From: Cyclobacteriaceae bacterium
GTDB lineage: Bacteria > Bacteroidota > Bacteroidia > Cytophagales > Cyclobacteriaceae
Assembly (NCBI GenBank): GCA_019638255.1
Contig: JAHBUD010000001.1
Location: 1 to 64,000, forward strand
DNA length: 64,000 nucleotides
Direction of reading: 5' to 3'
The position numbers and the translations under genes are program-made. The notes beneath the pieces were generated by a model. That model worked only from the letters and a program-made list of their open reading frames with translations. It was not told the origin of the DNA and did no database searches. Below are positions 1 to 9,549 of this stretch, piece after piece (position 1 is the stretch's first letter; every line of letters begins with the position of its first letter).

Positions 1-144
1 ATGTATGGTCAGACTATATGCAACTCTGTTCCAAATTTTATTCGGGAAATAAATTAGCCATCTAAATCACTGATCACTAACCCATTATCTTATCACAAAA
101 AAGAAGACTTAGAATAGTGCTGAAAATCCAATTTCAAAGCAGCG

Positions 145-666
145 TTAACTGATGACTTTAGGCGCTTTATAGATTGGCATCGTAGAACACGGTTCTCCAA
201 ACATAAGGCTTGAAACATACGGACTAAGCCTTCGGGTTAATTCAACATAGGTGTAAACCGGAACATCCACTTTGCTGCATCCCTTAACAACAACTTTCTT
301 CCCTGAGAATGTGGTCCAATCAATTTTGGATAACACTTCATCAAATATTTTTCCTTCAAGCTGTTCAGGCGAGCCAAAGAAAAAAAACTTTGCATGCGGG
401 AATAAAGCTGTGGCAACAAGCATGTATGCCCATGTAGGTATAATTGCATCGGTTGAACACATAATGGCAACAAACTTATCCTTGTATTGCCTCCAGTCAT
501 GCGATTTTACAAAATCACGAAAATCCCTTTCCTTTAAAACCAACCCTTGATATAGTTGGTCCTTTATGTCAAGTGTGACGCGCTCACCGGGTTGATAAAA
601 ATCCTCAAGATCAAACGTAACTAACGGGCTTGATGCAACACGGTTAATTATTCTTTCATCGCTCAT
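145..666 (-). CDS. DUF2480 family protein
   Basis: This 173-residue soluble protein matches the Bacteroidota-restricted DUF2480 family, whose function is unknown. It has no signal peptide or membrane segment. Two Cys-containing stretches stand out, KGCSKVDVP near residue 128 and FGEPCSTMP near residue 157, together with the conserved-looking run FFFFGSPEQ. It is the last gene of a minus-strand series that starts at rpmH, 44 bases after tsaB, so it is probably co-transcribed with housekeeping genes. The family call is from recognition of the sequence. No biochemical role can be offered. Confidence 0.85.
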   Translation of the reverse strand: MSDERIINRVASSPLVTFDLEDFYQPGERVTLDIKDQLYQGLVLKERDFRDFVKSHDWRQYKDKFVAIMCSTDAIIPTWAYMLVATALFPHAKFFFFGSPEQLEGKIFDEVLSKIDWTTFSGKKVVVKGCSKVDVPVYTYVELTRRLSPYVSSLMFGEPCSTMPIYKAPKVIS

Positions 667-710
667 GATTGCGTAACATAAAAATACCCTATAAATGTTT
701 CATATAAGCG

Positions 711-1391
711 CTAAATCAATGTTGAAGCTTTTGCAACAAACTCCTTTAAGTAAATCGGTTCGAAACTTTCAATATTTTCAACTTCATTACGCTCAAGTTT
801 TTTGGCTGCCACTAAACCTAACGCGAAAGCTTGTGGATAAATGTTATCAATAAAGTTGGCGTGTGGATGTCTAATTACAGTTCTACATTTATTCGCTCCA
901 TCACCAAAGAACGCAATCGCGTTGGTTGATAAGAGATCATGAAATGAATCTGCATCGATGATCTTAGCTTGAATCGGCAAGATTTCATTACCAATAGCAT
1001 CCACAACCGTACAGTACACCTCCATTCTTCTTGCATCCAACATCGGACATAACAAGGACCTCTGATCAACCTTTCCTTTCATCTGGAAGGCCATAAGCGT
1101 AAGGGTATTAACGGAAACTAGCGGAATACCCAGCGCAAAGCATAGTCCTTTGGCTGTAGCTACACCTATTCTTAATCCGGTATATGAACCGGGACCAGAA
1201 GAAATAGCAATTGCCTCCAGATCTTTTGATTCAAGCTTAACAAGCTTAATAACATCCTTGATTAAAGAGGCTAGCCGTGATGCGTGTGCTTGTTCTATAT
1301 GAACCTCAGCCGAGGTTAATAACTTGCTGTTATCATGAAGGGTAACGGAACAAGTCCGTGAAGATGTTTCCAGGCTAAGGATTAATGCCAT
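711..1391 (-). CDS. tsaB: tRNA threonylcarbamoyladenosine biosynthesis protein TsaB
   Basis: TsaB is the inactive ASKHA-fold partner of TsaD in the complex that installs t6A at position 37 of ANN-decoding tRNAs. The protein starts with the typical ILSLETSSRTCSVTL strand-loop and has the GPGSYTGLRIGVATAKGLCFAL segment near residue 66, both family hallmarks. At 226 residues the length is normal. Its ATG overlaps the TAA of the upstream S41 peptidase by one base (TAATG), so the two are translationally coupled in the rpmH-rnpA-S41-tsaB-DUF2480 operon. Confidence 0.95.
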   Translation of the reverse strand: MALILSLETSSRTCSVTLHDNSKLLTSAEVHIEQAHASRLASLIKDVIKLVKLESKDLEAIAISSGPGSYTGLRIGVATAKGLCFALGIPLVSVNTLTLMAFQMKGKVDQRSLLCPMLDARRMEVYCTVVDAIGNEILPIQAKIIDADSFHDLLSTNAIAFFGDGANKCRTVIRHPHANFIDNIYPQAFALGLVAAKKLERNEVENIESFEPIYLKEFVAKASTLI

Positions 1392-3037
1392 TAGTTCGTG
1401 GAAAGAATTTGTCGGTGAACAGCAAGATCATTTAATGTTTTTACGGCCGCTGATATGGCGGAATCATGAGCTAATGAAACTACATACTGCCCCTCATTTA
1501 AAGCATAATGAAAAGCAATTTGCCGGGCAAGCAATTCTGCAATTTCGTCCCTAAAGCGATTAAGATCATTCGCCTTATTTGATTCTATTTTGCTTAATAA
1601 CAACTTCAATTCATTTTCCAAATCTGAATAATAACGCTCTCTGCTGGCAGCTTCCACCAGCTTTCTTGTTTCATCCTCTAACGATGTAGCGTACGTAAAC
1701 CTCTGCTCTTTTATCCATGAAGCAAATTTCTCAAACTCCTTGTCAGAAACTTTAAATGTCCTGAAATCAGGTTGCGGATTTTCATTACAGTACTTTGTTG
1801 CATATTCGAATATCAGACCTGAGATATAAAGAGTTGACGTTATTTCTCCCATATATTGTTGCTCAAGTACCATATCTGGATCCAGCCCTCCCCCATCGAA
1901 AACTACTCTTCCGTTTTTGGTTTTAAAGGCAGATTTCAATGAGTCGGCATACGCATCAACGGAGCCGTCCTGATTTCTATGCGCATAATCCAATCGCTGA
2001 ATGCATCTTCCGCTAGGGATATAATATTTTGCTGTTGTTACTTTTAGTTGGGCATTATAGGATAATTGCCGTGTCGTCTGAACGAGTCCCTTTCCAAATG
2101 TTTTGTTGCCAATTAACACAGCCCGATCATAATCCTGTAAAGCTCCGGCTACAATCTCTGCAGCAGATGCACTACCCTCACTGATCAACACTACCAGGGG
2201 GATTTCGGTATCTAGCGGACTATTCAGTGTAACGTAAGTCTTATTCCACTCAGCAACTTTTCCTTTTGTGCTTACAACTTCCTTTCCTTTAGGAATGAAA
2301 AGATTGACAATATTGATTGCTTCATGCAGCAATCCACCAGGATTATCGCGCAGGTCAAGAATAATTTTTTTTGCTCCTTGCTGTTTCAGTTTTGTTACGG
2401 CAGCGGCCACTTCCCTCGAAGCACCGGGGGTAAAATCATCTAATTTCAAATAACCGATTTCGGGATTTATCAATCCTGAATAGGCCAGGTTACTGATCGA
2501 GATTCGCTCCCGATTAATCTTAAACGTCAAATCATTCTTCTGTCCGTATCGCCTTACCTTAACCTCCACTTCGGTCTTGGAAGGACCTTTTAATAATGTG
2601 CTCGTTTCGGCTGTAGTCTTACCTTGAACAGAGATTCCGTTTACTGCTATAAGTTCATCCCCAACTTTAATACCAGCTTTATTGGCAGGAAAGTTTTTAT
2701 ACGGATGTGTGACTATTATTTTTTTATTGATGATACCGATAAGGGCTCCGATGCCAGCATACTGGCCAGTGGTGGCAATTCTAAAATTTTCCAACTCATC
2801 CTCCGGTATAAAATCCGTGTATGGATCAAGTGATTCAAGCATATTGTCGATACCGTGCCGAATCAGTTTTTGAGGATCAACCTCATCAACATAATAGGTG
2901 TTTACTTCTTTGAAAAGCGTTGCAAAAATATCCAGGCTCTTAGCAATATCGAAGTAGTTATTAGTCGGTTGTCTAAAAGCAAACAAACAACCCGCTATAA
3001 CTACTACACCTATAATCCATTTAACCTTTTGCCGCAT
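1391..3037 (-). CDS. S41 family C-terminal processing peptidase
   Basis: Periplasmic serine protease of the CtpA/Prc class, 548 residues. An N-terminal hydrophobic segment (about residues 8-21) acts as signal or anchor. A PDZ domain follows (about 90-165, with GIGALIG and KAGIKVGDELIAVNG), then the S41 catalytic core with LRDNPGGLL, the serine in SEGSASAAE (about 286-294) and the lysine in GNKTFGKG (about 311-318), so the Ser-Lys dyad looks intact. A C-terminal extension of about 130 residues is common in Bacteroidota members. The gene overlaps the end of rnpA by 17 bases and tsaB by one, which fits an operon. Confidence 0.93.
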   Translation of the reverse strand: MRQKVKWIIGVVVIAGCLFAFRQPTNNYFDIAKSLDIFATLFKEVNTYYVDEVDPQKLIRHGIDNMLESLDPYTDFIPEDELENFRIATTGQYAGIGALIGIINKKIIVTHPYKNFPANKAGIKVGDELIAVNGISVQGKTTAETSTLLKGPSKTEVEVKVRRYGQKNDLTFKINRERISISNLAYSGLINPEIGYLKLDDFTPGASREVAAAVTKLKQQGAKKIILDLRDNPGGLLHEAINIVNLFIPKGKEVVSTKGKVAEWNKTYVTLNSPLDTEIPLVVLISEGSASAAEIVAGALQDYDRAVLIGNKTFGKGLVQTTRQLSYNAQLKVTTAKYYIPSGRCIQRLDYAHRNQDGSVDAYADSLKSAFKTKNGRVVFDGGGLDPDMVLEQQYMGEITSTLYISGLIFEYATKYCNENPQPDFRTFKVSDKEFEKFASWIKEQRFTYATSLEDETRKLVEAASRERYYSDLENELKLLLSKIESNKANDLNRFRDEIAELLARQIAFHYALNEGQYVVSLAHDSAISAAVKTLNDLAVHRQILSTN

Positions 3038-3392
3038 GCTGATGTAAACGCTTGAATGACTCTAAAAATTTCTCTTCAATGGTATGAAAATCCAAAATGT
3101 CTCTTGATGTATAAATATACGCTAAATGCAATTTAGGTGATTCGGGTAATCGAGACTTATTAATCCGGTATGCCTCACGCATCCTTCGCTTAATCAGATT
3201 TCGTTGAACAGCCCTTTTGCAGTTACGTTTAGACACTGAAAACAGTACCTGATGCCCATCTCCTGATTCAGGATTTTCCATCAGCAAAACCTTAAATGGG
3301 TGGATATAAAAAGAGGAACCCCTAGAAAAGAGTTCCTGAATGCTATTACGTTTGGATAGTCTTTCAGACTTAGAAAAACTGAATGCGCCCAT
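3021..3392 (-). CDS. rnpA: Ribonuclease P protein component
   Basis: Protein subunit of RNase P, which matures tRNA 5' ends. The protein has 123 residues, the usual length, and is rich in Lys and Arg. The RNR signature is clear: VSKRNCKRAVQRNLIKRRMRE around residues 65-85. The N-terminal FSKSERLSKRNSIQELF helix is also typical. It lies 59 bases after rpmH on the same strand, the near-universal bacterial rpmH-rnpA order. Its 3' end overlaps the start of the S41 peptidase gene. Confidence 0.97.
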   Translation of the reverse strand: MGAFSFSKSERLSKRNSIQELFSRGSSFYIHPFKVLLMENPESGDGHQVLFSVSKRNCKRAVQRNLIKRRMREAYRINKSRLPESPKLHLAYIYTSRDILDFHTIEEKFLESFKRLHQHAAKG

Positions 3393-3414
3393 GGGGTGAG
3401 GTTAGTCAATCCCC

Positions 3415-3432
3415 GCCTGTCGGCAGGCAGGC
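3415..3432. repeat. GC-rich inverted repeat between rpmH and rnpA
   Basis: The arms GCCTG (3415-3419) and CAGGC (3424-3428) flank TCGG, followed by AGGC. It is much richer in GC than its surroundings and sits in the 59-base rpmH-rnpA gap. It could be a weak attenuator lowering rnpA relative to rpmH, or a dispersed palindromic element. I saw no second copy in this window. Confidence 0.45.
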
Positions 3433-3451
3433 CTTCCGGTTCGAAAGGATG

Positions 3452-3613
3452 TTATTTCTTCTTAAATGTGGTTTCATCAGAAACCGTAAGCTTCTTTCTG
3501 CCCTTTTTTCTGCGCGATGCCAATACCCTGCGACCGTTGGCCGAGGCCATTCTTTCACGGAAACCGTGCTTATTTTTGCGCTTTCTCTTCGATGGTTGAA
3601 ATGTGCGTTTCAT
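3452..3613 (-). CDS. rpmH: 50S ribosomal protein L34
   Basis: This 53-codon gene encodes ribosomal protein L34. Translating the minus strand gives the start [20 protein letters not shown], continuing through [21 protein letters not shown], which is unmistakable L34. The C-terminus carries a short [10 protein letters not shown] tail typical of Bacteroidota. It is the first gene of the operon that continues into rnpA, and it has a good Bacteroidota promoter just upstream (3651-3680). Chromosomal rpmH usually marks the start of the rnpA operon. Confidence 0.97.
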   Translation of the reverse strand: MKRTFQPSKRKRKNKHGFRERMASANGRRVLASRRKKGRKKLTVSDETTFKKK

Positions 3614-3650
3614 GCTGTGTATCGTTTACCCCTCCACAAATTAAGGGCTG

Positions 3651-3680
3651 CAAAAATAATGAAGATTCAACGATTTACAA
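3651..3680 (-). promoter_or_regulatory. Bacteroidota-type promoter for rpmH operon
   Basis: Reading the minus strand, TTG (3680-3678) is followed after exactly 19 bases by TATTTTTG (3658-3651). This fits the primary sigma consensus of Bacteroidota, TTG-N19-TAnnTTTG. The predicted transcript starts a few bases downstream, leaving a leader of about 30 bases before the rpmH ATG. Confidence 0.7.
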
Positions 3681-3707
3681 CCCGTGACGGTAGAAATTAA
3701 AGGCAAA

Positions 3708-4703
3708 TTACGCAATCAAATCAGCCAACACCTTCGTTACCTGATCGGGCTGAAGGCGAGGACCAAACTGAGAAACTACCCGCGAGGATGCCAAAGAGGC
3801 AATTTTTCCTGCCTCAGCATAGCTGTGGCCGTGCGTAATACCGTATAAAAATGCCCCGGAAAACATGTCTCCTGCACCATTCGTATCAATCGCCCTTACT
3901 TTGTAGGGCTCAATTTCTATGAATGTATCGCCATCAAAAATCAGGGCACCGTTTGCACCAAGGGTTATGGCAAATCGCTTGGCCGCCAAGCGCAATTTTT
4001 CACGGGCATCATTCAATGTACTTGTTCCCGTAAAAATCATGGCTTCTTCTTCATTGCAAAACAACAGATCAACGCTGGCACCAACAATTTCCTCCATCTG
4101 CGTATTGAAATATTTAACCATGCTGGGATCCGAGAATGTGAGCGAAGTAAGAACCTTATTCTTTTCAGCAATTTTTTTGGCTTCTTTCATGGCTTCAAAG
4201 CCTTTTGGACTGGCTACCAGGTAGCCTTCGAGGTATAGGTATCGGGAATTTCTTATTGCCTCTTCATCCAAGTGTTCGGGTGCAAGGAAAGAGCTCACCC
4301 CCAAAAATGTATTCATGGTGCGCTGGGCATCCGGGCTGGTCATTACCAGGCACTTGCCGGTATGCCCTTCCGGACATTTATCATGCGTTAGATTGGTGTC
4401 AACTCCGTTTCTCTTCAGGTCGTCCAGAAAAAATTTTCCCAGCTCATCGTTTGCCACCACGCAGGAGTAAAACGTTTTTCCGCCAAACTGATTAACTGCA
4501 ACAATGGTATTTCCTGCAGAGCCCCCACCCGACATACGACTTTTTTTCATGTCGATTGCTTTAAGCAATTCAAGCTGACGCTTTTCGTCCACCAGCGTCA
4601 TCACCCCTTTTTCGATATTGTTTCGCTGAAAAAAATCGTGATCAACTTCTGTTACAATATCAACAATGGCATTTCCGATGCCGTATACATCATATTTAGT
4701 CAT
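3708..4703 (-). CDS. Adenosine kinase (PfkB family)
   Basis: A 331-residue ribokinase/PfkB-fold sugar kinase that most resembles adenosine kinases of Bacteroidota, which phosphorylate adenosine to AMP in purine salvage. Evidence: the N-terminal YDVYGIGNAIVDIV strand, the substrate-binding GGGSAGNT motif near residue 60, and the C-terminal DTNGAGDMFSGAF motif that holds the anion hole and catalytic Asp, near residue 275. It has no signal peptide. It lies 46 bases after the GDPD gene on the same strand. Other PfkB specificities cannot be fully excluded from motifs alone. Confidence 0.85.
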   Translation of the reverse strand: MTKYDVYGIGNAIVDIVTEVDHDFFQRNNIEKGVMTLVDEKRQLELLKAIDMKKSRMSGGGSAGNTIVAVNQFGGKTFYSCVVANDELGKFFLDDLKRNGVDTNLTHDKCPEGHTGKCLVMTSPDAQRTMNTFLGVSSFLAPEHLDEEAIRNSRYLYLEGYLVASPKGFEAMKEAKKIAEKNKVLTSLTFSDPSMVKYFNTQMEEIVGASVDLLFCNEEEAMIFTGTSTLNDAREKLRLAAKRFAITLGANGALIFDGDTFIEIEPYKVRAIDTNGAGDMFSGAFLYGITHGHSYAEAGKIASLASSRVVSQFGPRLQPDQVTKVLADLIA

Positions 4704-4749
4704 AGTGTTAGATAAGCTTGATTGATTGCTTAAGGGCGCAATGATAAAA

Positions 4750-5748
4750 CTATTTTTTTATTGAACCTTTCTGGCCTGTTCCGTTGCGCTTCAGGCCCAG
4801 GCCGATGTCTGCAGCCCGGTTAGGGTAGTCGGTTATCAGGCCATCGACACCCATGGCGCGAAGGGCTTTCATTTCTTCTACTTCATTGACTGTCCATGGA
4901 ATAACCCTGACACGCAAGGTGGAATTGGCTCCATTAGGAGCCTGGTTTACAGGTAATTGTGGTTTGAATGTGGCCTGAAGGGTGTGTAGGTAATCTACAT
5001 TCTCCTTCTTCAACAATTTGTAGTAGGGGCTATATACTGATGGAATAAATCCTAGCTCCTGAATGTTCTTCTCAGGTGATTTTGTATTCGCCACAAGGCA
5101 GGCCAGGCGCACATGCGGATATTTTTTGTTCCAATATTTTAAAACCCTAAAATCAAACGACTGAATCACCACACGCTCCCAGGGAAGGTGCTGATCAATA
5201 ACCTGATAGACGAGATCAGAAAACTGTTCAGGCTTTGGATGATATACATCGTCTTCTTCTGGTGTACTCTTAATTTCAATATTATAATCCACTTCGTACA
5301 GCGAAAAGTTTTTGATGTAATCCTCAACAGCTATAATCACATCGCTCAACAAAGGCTTTGACGAAGCAAGTTTTTCCTGCTCGGGAAATTTCGAATTGCC
5401 CTTTGAGCCGCAATCATATTGCTTCACTTCATCATACAATAGCTGATAGATGTTCAGTGATTTTTCTTCTGATCGTACAATTTCCTCACCGCCAGGTTTA
5501 AGACAAATCTCCGATGACAACCATGGCTCATGTGACAAGATCACCTGTTTATCCTTCGTGATCACCACATCCATTTCAAGTGTGGTAACTCCTGCTTTCA
5601 AAGCCTCAATCATGGAGGGGATAGTATTTTCCGGTTTGATGCCACGGGCACCACGATGACCTTGAAGGTCAAACTTAGGGATATACTGACCCGATGCAGC
5701 GAAACCCATAATCAGTAGTAGAAAAATTAAGTACACAAAAGATTTCAT
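4750..5748 (-). CDS. Glycerophosphodiester phosphodiesterase
   Basis: Exported GDPD enzyme that hydrolyses glycerophosphodiesters to an alcohol and glycerol-3-phosphate. I chose the internal ATG at 5748 because it begins a standard signal peptide (MKSFVYLIFLLLIMGFAASG); an upstream ATG at 5772 adds eight non-signal residues. The TIM-barrel active-site block is intact: GHRGARGIKPENT with the catalytic His and Arg, LEMDVVITKD with metal-binding Glu and Asp, and LSHEPWL with the second His. WTVNEVEEM and DGLITDYPN near the C-terminus are also typical. It is probably periplasmic. Confidence 0.92.
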   Translation of the reverse strand: MKSFVYLIFLLLIMGFAASGQYIPKFDLQGHRGARGIKPENTIPSMIEALKAGVTTLEMDVVITKDKQVILSHEPWLSSEICLKPGGEEIVRSEEKSLNIYQLLYDEVKQYDCGSKGNSKFPEQEKLASSKPLLSDVIIAVEDYIKNFSLYEVDYNIEIKSTPEEDDVYHPKPEQFSDLVYQVIDQHLPWERVVIQSFDFRVLKYWNKKYPHVRLACLVANTKSPEKNIQELGFIPSVYSPYYKLLKKENVDYLHTLQATFKPQLPVNQAPNGANSTLRVRVIPWTVNEVEEMKALRAMGVDGLITDYPNRAADIGLGLKRNGTGQKGSIKK

Positions 5749-5818
5749 GCACAAAGATACTCGGCATTCCATCGCGCTGCAACGATGGACTTCTTTTGAT
5801 CATTTATCTTGTACACCA

Positions 5819-8623
5819 CTACTGGCGAATCATCTGGAACATCCGCCCGCCACCACGCGGTACGGCTCCCATCGGGTTTAGGTGCTTGTTCAACGCATAC
5901 GTAAAGCTCACCATGAAGTACCTGCCCAGCGCATTCATCGTCCTTCTTTCGAAATAGTTCGAGGTGGCTGTTTGGGTTATCCCAAGATTCTGATCCAAAA
6001 GGTTATTCACCGAGAGTTTCAGCTCACCCGTTTTATTTTTCAATAAGAACCTTGATACCGACATGTTCAGCAATGGTATAGTTTCACGGAAGTCGGTTGA
6101 TTCACTTTTATACACGAGGTAATCAAAGTTCGCATTGAAGTTGTAGTTCTTTAAAAAGTTCACGTTCGATTCGGCTGTGTAAGTCTGGTTGAAGAATAGC
6201 TGATCGGGCTGGTCAAACTCATAATCTGTTTTCTGACGGCTGAGCTGCGAATTCAGGTTCAGGTCGAAAATCTCTTTCCAACGGAAGTTATAACGAAGAT
6301 TACCGCCCAATACAAATTGATCAATCTGGCTCTCGACCAGGTTAATCCAGTTAATGGTCCTCATATTCCGCGCATTGCCTCCAATACTTACCCGGCTTTT
6401 CAGTTTGGTAATCGGGAAACTCAGGGTGGCATTTCCCATTGCGCTAAAGTTATTATCCACATTTACCGGTGTTGTAGTGCGCACCAATTGTTCATCTACA
6501 AACTGGGCGTTGGTAATGGCATTGGTCGTATAGTCAACATCACCAAACAGGAAGAAACTGATGAAGTTTGCCGGATTAAAGGTGGTGAACCGGAATCTCC
6601 AACTCTGGTTGTAGGACGGCTTCAGGTTGGGATTGCCCACATAAATGTTCAACGGGTCGCTGTTGTCGATCACCGGCTGCAGTTGTTGCACAGAAGGTTC
6701 ACGCACCGAGGTTTCATAGTCCAGGCTGAATCGCTTGGTACTGGAAAATTCGTAGGAGAATCGAGCAACAGGCAGTGCGTTATTAAATGTGCGACCGATA
6801 GTGGCATTCAATGTTTCAAGATTGCCCTTAAGATTGGTGCTCTGAAAATTGGCTCCTACCGTAAACGAGTACTTCTGCCGGTTCATTCGAAAATTCAAGC
6901 CGGCTCGCTGGTAGGTGTAGTTGCTGGAAAATTTATTGCTTAGTGGATTGTTGAATATTAATTCTTCATTGACCACATCGTACACCTGGCGATCAACATT
7001 GTTGATATTCTGACTAAAGTTGTAATTGGCTTCAAGGTATTTCCTATTGCCCAGTGGTTCGGTATACGAAACTGTACCACCATAGTTTAGGTTATCGTTG
7101 ACCTGGGAATTTACTTGGTTGATTACATTCTCAGAAAATACAGGTGTAAAAAATGTGTTTATAGCATTCAGCGAGCCTTCGCGATCACTGTTTATCAGAT
7201 TAAGTGAAAGGTTGGTTGAGATCGTCCTGCCCTTCTTTTTGAACCGGTGCCGATACAGAAAATTGGAATTGAAATTCAATGTTGACCCGCTGGCCAGTGA
7301 CACATTTTCACTTGTATTCTGAATTTCTCCGTCCGGAGTGAATGTAGTGCTCTGACTTTGCTGCCGCGTGTCGGTGGTGTTGTAAGAAAAGGCGTTTGTC
7401 CAGCGGATGGAATTCGCTGAATCAATTTTATGATCGAGGTTCAGGTTTGACCGGTGATTCTGATTGTTATTATTCTGGAGGCTGAGCTGATCAAAATTGA
7501 AAGTACCGTTGGGTAAAAAGTTCTCCCTGAATGTATTCTGATTAATGAAGTGATCAAGGTAGTTGTAGAAGTAATTACCATTTAGTTGTGTGTTCTTTGT
7601 CTTTCCATACGTGTTGTTGAAATTAATGCCACCGGCATAGTTAGTCATGATGCCGTTACTGCGTCCACCCATATTTACTGAAGGACCGCCTTGGCTTGCA
7701 CCGCCCTGGTTGATCTGGATCTGCATGCCTCCCCCCGACATCATCTGCTGCGATCCGCCCGTGAAGTTCATATAGTCGCCAATGGAGAATCCTTGTTCGT
7801 TAACATTATTCCCCATCCCGATAACGGAAAGTTGGTTCCCCTTTGCAAACCGGTTAACACTTGCCCGGGCATTGAAGCGATCGTCAGTACCTACGCCTCC
7901 GGTCAGGTTGCCGAATGCTCCGTTTCGCTTTTCTTCTTTAAGTTCAAGGTTGATTGTCTTCTCACGCTGACCATCATCAATGCCGGTGAATTGGGCCTGG
8001 TCAGACTGGCGGTCAAATACCTGGACTTTATCAATTGCATCTGCCGGGAGATTACGGGTTGCCAGCTTGGGATCACGGCCAAAGAATTCGCGGCCATCTA
8101 CAGTAACCCGTTGCACTTGTTCGCCTTGTGCACGAATGGTGCCGTCATTGTCTACTTCTACACTTGGCAATTGTTTTAAAAGATCTTCAACCATAGCGTT
8201 GGGCCTCGTGCGAAATGAGGCTGCATTAAACTCAATCGTGTCACGCTTTACAACCACAGGTGCCCGCTCTGCCCGAATAGTAACTTCATCAAGTACTCTT
8301 GACTCCGGTTGCATCTTCAATAAACCAAGATCAACAATAAGTTCATCAGGTTTGGGAGATACCGGAACAGTGAGTGGTGCATAGCCTACAAAGGTTACAC
8401 GAAACAGGTAGTTTGCACGATTCAGGTTTTTGATTTCGAAGAATCCATGACTGTTGCTTACACCGAAGTTTACAAGTGATGAATCCTTTGGATTGAGTAC
8501 CAGTACAGTGGCAGAAGCAAGTGCGGCACCCGATGAATCAGTCAACTGACCTTTCAGCGTAAATTTTTGAGCGTACCCCATCAGGGCCAGGCTCATCAGA
8601 GTCAGGAGTAAACTTGTCCTCAT
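5819..8623 (-). CDS. TonB-receptor-like outer membrane beta-barrel protein
   Basis: A 934-residue outer-membrane protein. It has a signal peptide (about residues 1-18), an N-terminal carboxypeptidase-regulatory-like beta-sandwich (about 22-105), a plug-like domain (about 110-230, with DLLKQLPSVEVDNDGTI and VTVDGREFFGRDP), and a long barrel rich in Asn and aromatic residues of the OMP_b-brl_3 type. The linker around residues 280-325 is unusually rich in Gly, Gln and Met. The substrate is unknown. It follows a GLPGLI gene by 29 bases, a recurrent pairing in Bacteroidota, and the pair faces a histidine kinase/regulator pair. Confidence 0.88.
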   Translation of the reverse strand: MRTSLLLTLMSLALMGYAQKFTLKGQLTDSSGAALASATVLVLNPKDSSLVNFGVSNSHGFFEIKNLNRANYLFRVTFVGYAPLTVPVSPKPDELIVDLGLLKMQPESRVLDEVTIRAERAPVVVKRDTIEFNAASFRTRPNAMVEDLLKQLPSVEVDNDGTIRAQGEQVQRVTVDGREFFGRDPKLATRNLPADAIDKVQVFDRQSDQAQFTGIDDGQREKTINLELKEEKRNGAFGNLTGGVGTDDRFNARASVNRFAKGNQLSVIGMGNNVNEQGFSIGDYMNFTGGSQQMMSGGGMQIQINQGGASQGGPSVNMGGRSNGIMTNYAGGINFNNTYGKTKNTQLNGNYFYNYLDHFINQNTFRENFLPNGTFNFDQLSLQNNNNQNHRSNLNLDHKIDSANSIRWTNAFSYNTTDTRQQSQSTTFTPDGEIQNTSENVSLASGSTLNFNSNFLYRHRFKKKGRTISTNLSLNLINSDREGSLNAINTFFTPVFSENVINQVNSQVNDNLNYGGTVSYTEPLGNRKYLEANYNFSQNINNVDRQVYDVVNEELIFNNPLSNKFSSNYTYQRAGLNFRMNRQKYSFTVGANFQSTNLKGNLETLNATIGRTFNNALPVARFSYEFSSTKRFSLDYETSVREPSVQQLQPVIDNSDPLNIYVGNPNLKPSYNQSWRFRFTTFNPANFISFFLFGDVDYTTNAITNAQFVDEQLVRTTTPVNVDNNFSAMGNATLSFPITKLKSRVSIGGNARNMRTINWINLVESQIDQFVLGGNLRYNFRWKEIFDLNLNSQLSRQKTDYEFDQPDQLFFNQTYTAESNVNFLKNYNFNANFDYLVYKSESTDFRETIPLLNMSVSRFLLKNKTGELKLSVNNLLDQNLGITQTATSNYFERRTMNALGRYFMVSFTYALNKHLNPMGAVPRGGGRMFQMIRQ

Positions 8624-8652
8624 TACTATTGCAAAATCGCTGGTGCTGTAAA

Positions 8653-9414
8653 TTAATTTCGAATTATCATGCCGCCACTGCCCCGCATCTTCTCCATTTG
8701 TTCGGCTACAATTTTCTGATATTCCGCCTGTGTGACTTTGGTGCCTGCTGTGGGGACTTTCAGCTCAGTTTTCTTCAATGCCCGCTTCTCTACTTTAGTA
8801 GCGAGTATAACCCGCTCACCACCGTTGATATCAATTGCAAGCACAGCCCCTGGCAGTGTATTAAATCTATCCGGCCCAAGAAATGGTCGTATCTGATCGG
8901 TGTACCATGCCGTAATTTCACTTACGCGGGCTTGCGCTTGGCCATTTATCATAACACGAACTGAATCAGTGAAGTAAGCTTGCTTACATGTATATCCTAA
9001 TATGGTTTTCGTTTCGGCTCCAAATTTCCATGGCGACATCTTCAAGGTATCTTCAATCAAGTATTTCTTACCCATGAATTCCTGTGCCACTGTACGCATC
9101 TGGTCGTTGGTATTCACATACGTTTCGCTTTGCGGCATAGCGAACCGCATACGCATCCCGCCCGTATTGATTTCCTCTTCCTCATCTTCAATAACCGGTT
9201 TATATAATGACTCACCCGCATTGAAGAAGAGCTGATCCTTGGTGGTCCGGAATTCAGGAATCATACTTTTCATTTGTTCCCGCTCGGGTGGGATGTTTCG
9301 ATGCATGTTGATTTTGGTTTCATAGTGAATCAAACCTTCCAGGGTTTGGCCAAATACAAAGTGGGCTGCGGTCATGCAAACCAACACTCCGAGAATCAGG
9401 ATTACTCTTTTCAT
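8653..9414 (-). CDS. GLPGLI family protein
   Basis: Exported protein of the GLPGLI family, found in Bacteroidota and usually next to TonB-receptor-like barrels; its function is unknown. The preferred start at 9414 begins a clean signal peptide (MKRVILILGVLVCM); the upstream ATG at 9438 adds eight residues. The diagnostic block is ITAWYTDQIRPFLGPDRFNTLPGAVLAID, where TLPGAVL stands for GLPGLI. The C-terminal quarter is charged and coil-like. It is co-directional with the barrel gene downstream. The divergent intergenic region contains a TAGATTTA element that could be its -7 box. Confidence 0.85.
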   Translation of the reverse strand: MKRVILILGVLVCMTAAHFVFGQTLEGLIHYETKINMHRNIPPEREQMKSMIPEFRTTKDQLFFNAGESLYKPVIEDEEEEINTGGMRMRFAMPQSETYVNTNDQMRTVAQEFMGKKYLIEDTLKMSPWKFGAETKTILGYTCKQAYFTDSVRVMINGQAQARVSEITAWYTDQIRPFLGPDRFNTLPGAVLAIDINGGERVILATKVEKRALKKTELKVPTAGTKVTQAEYQKIVAEQMEKMRGSGGMIIRN

Positions 9415-9549
9415 TGTTATGCTTAGTGGGTTGGACATACAATTAATGCTGGCGTAAATCTACACATCAAGGATGCATGCAGTGGGTTAATTGTTCTGAA
9501 AGGAATGTTAATTAACGTTAAAAAGCCCGCACTGGCCCTGTTTGTGCGT

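Noticed and set aside
1..144. First 144 bases
   Set aside because: No gene, RNA or repeat found; an 18-codon frame from base 1 has no support.
6317..6943. 208-codon plus-strand frame inside the barrel gene at 5819-8623
   Set aside because: It is antisense to a clear outer-membrane protein and its sequence has no domain; long shadow frames are common opposite such genes.
7691..8179. 162-codon plus-strand frame
   Set aside because: Antisense to the carboxypeptidase-like and plug part of the same barrel gene; no start context or homology.
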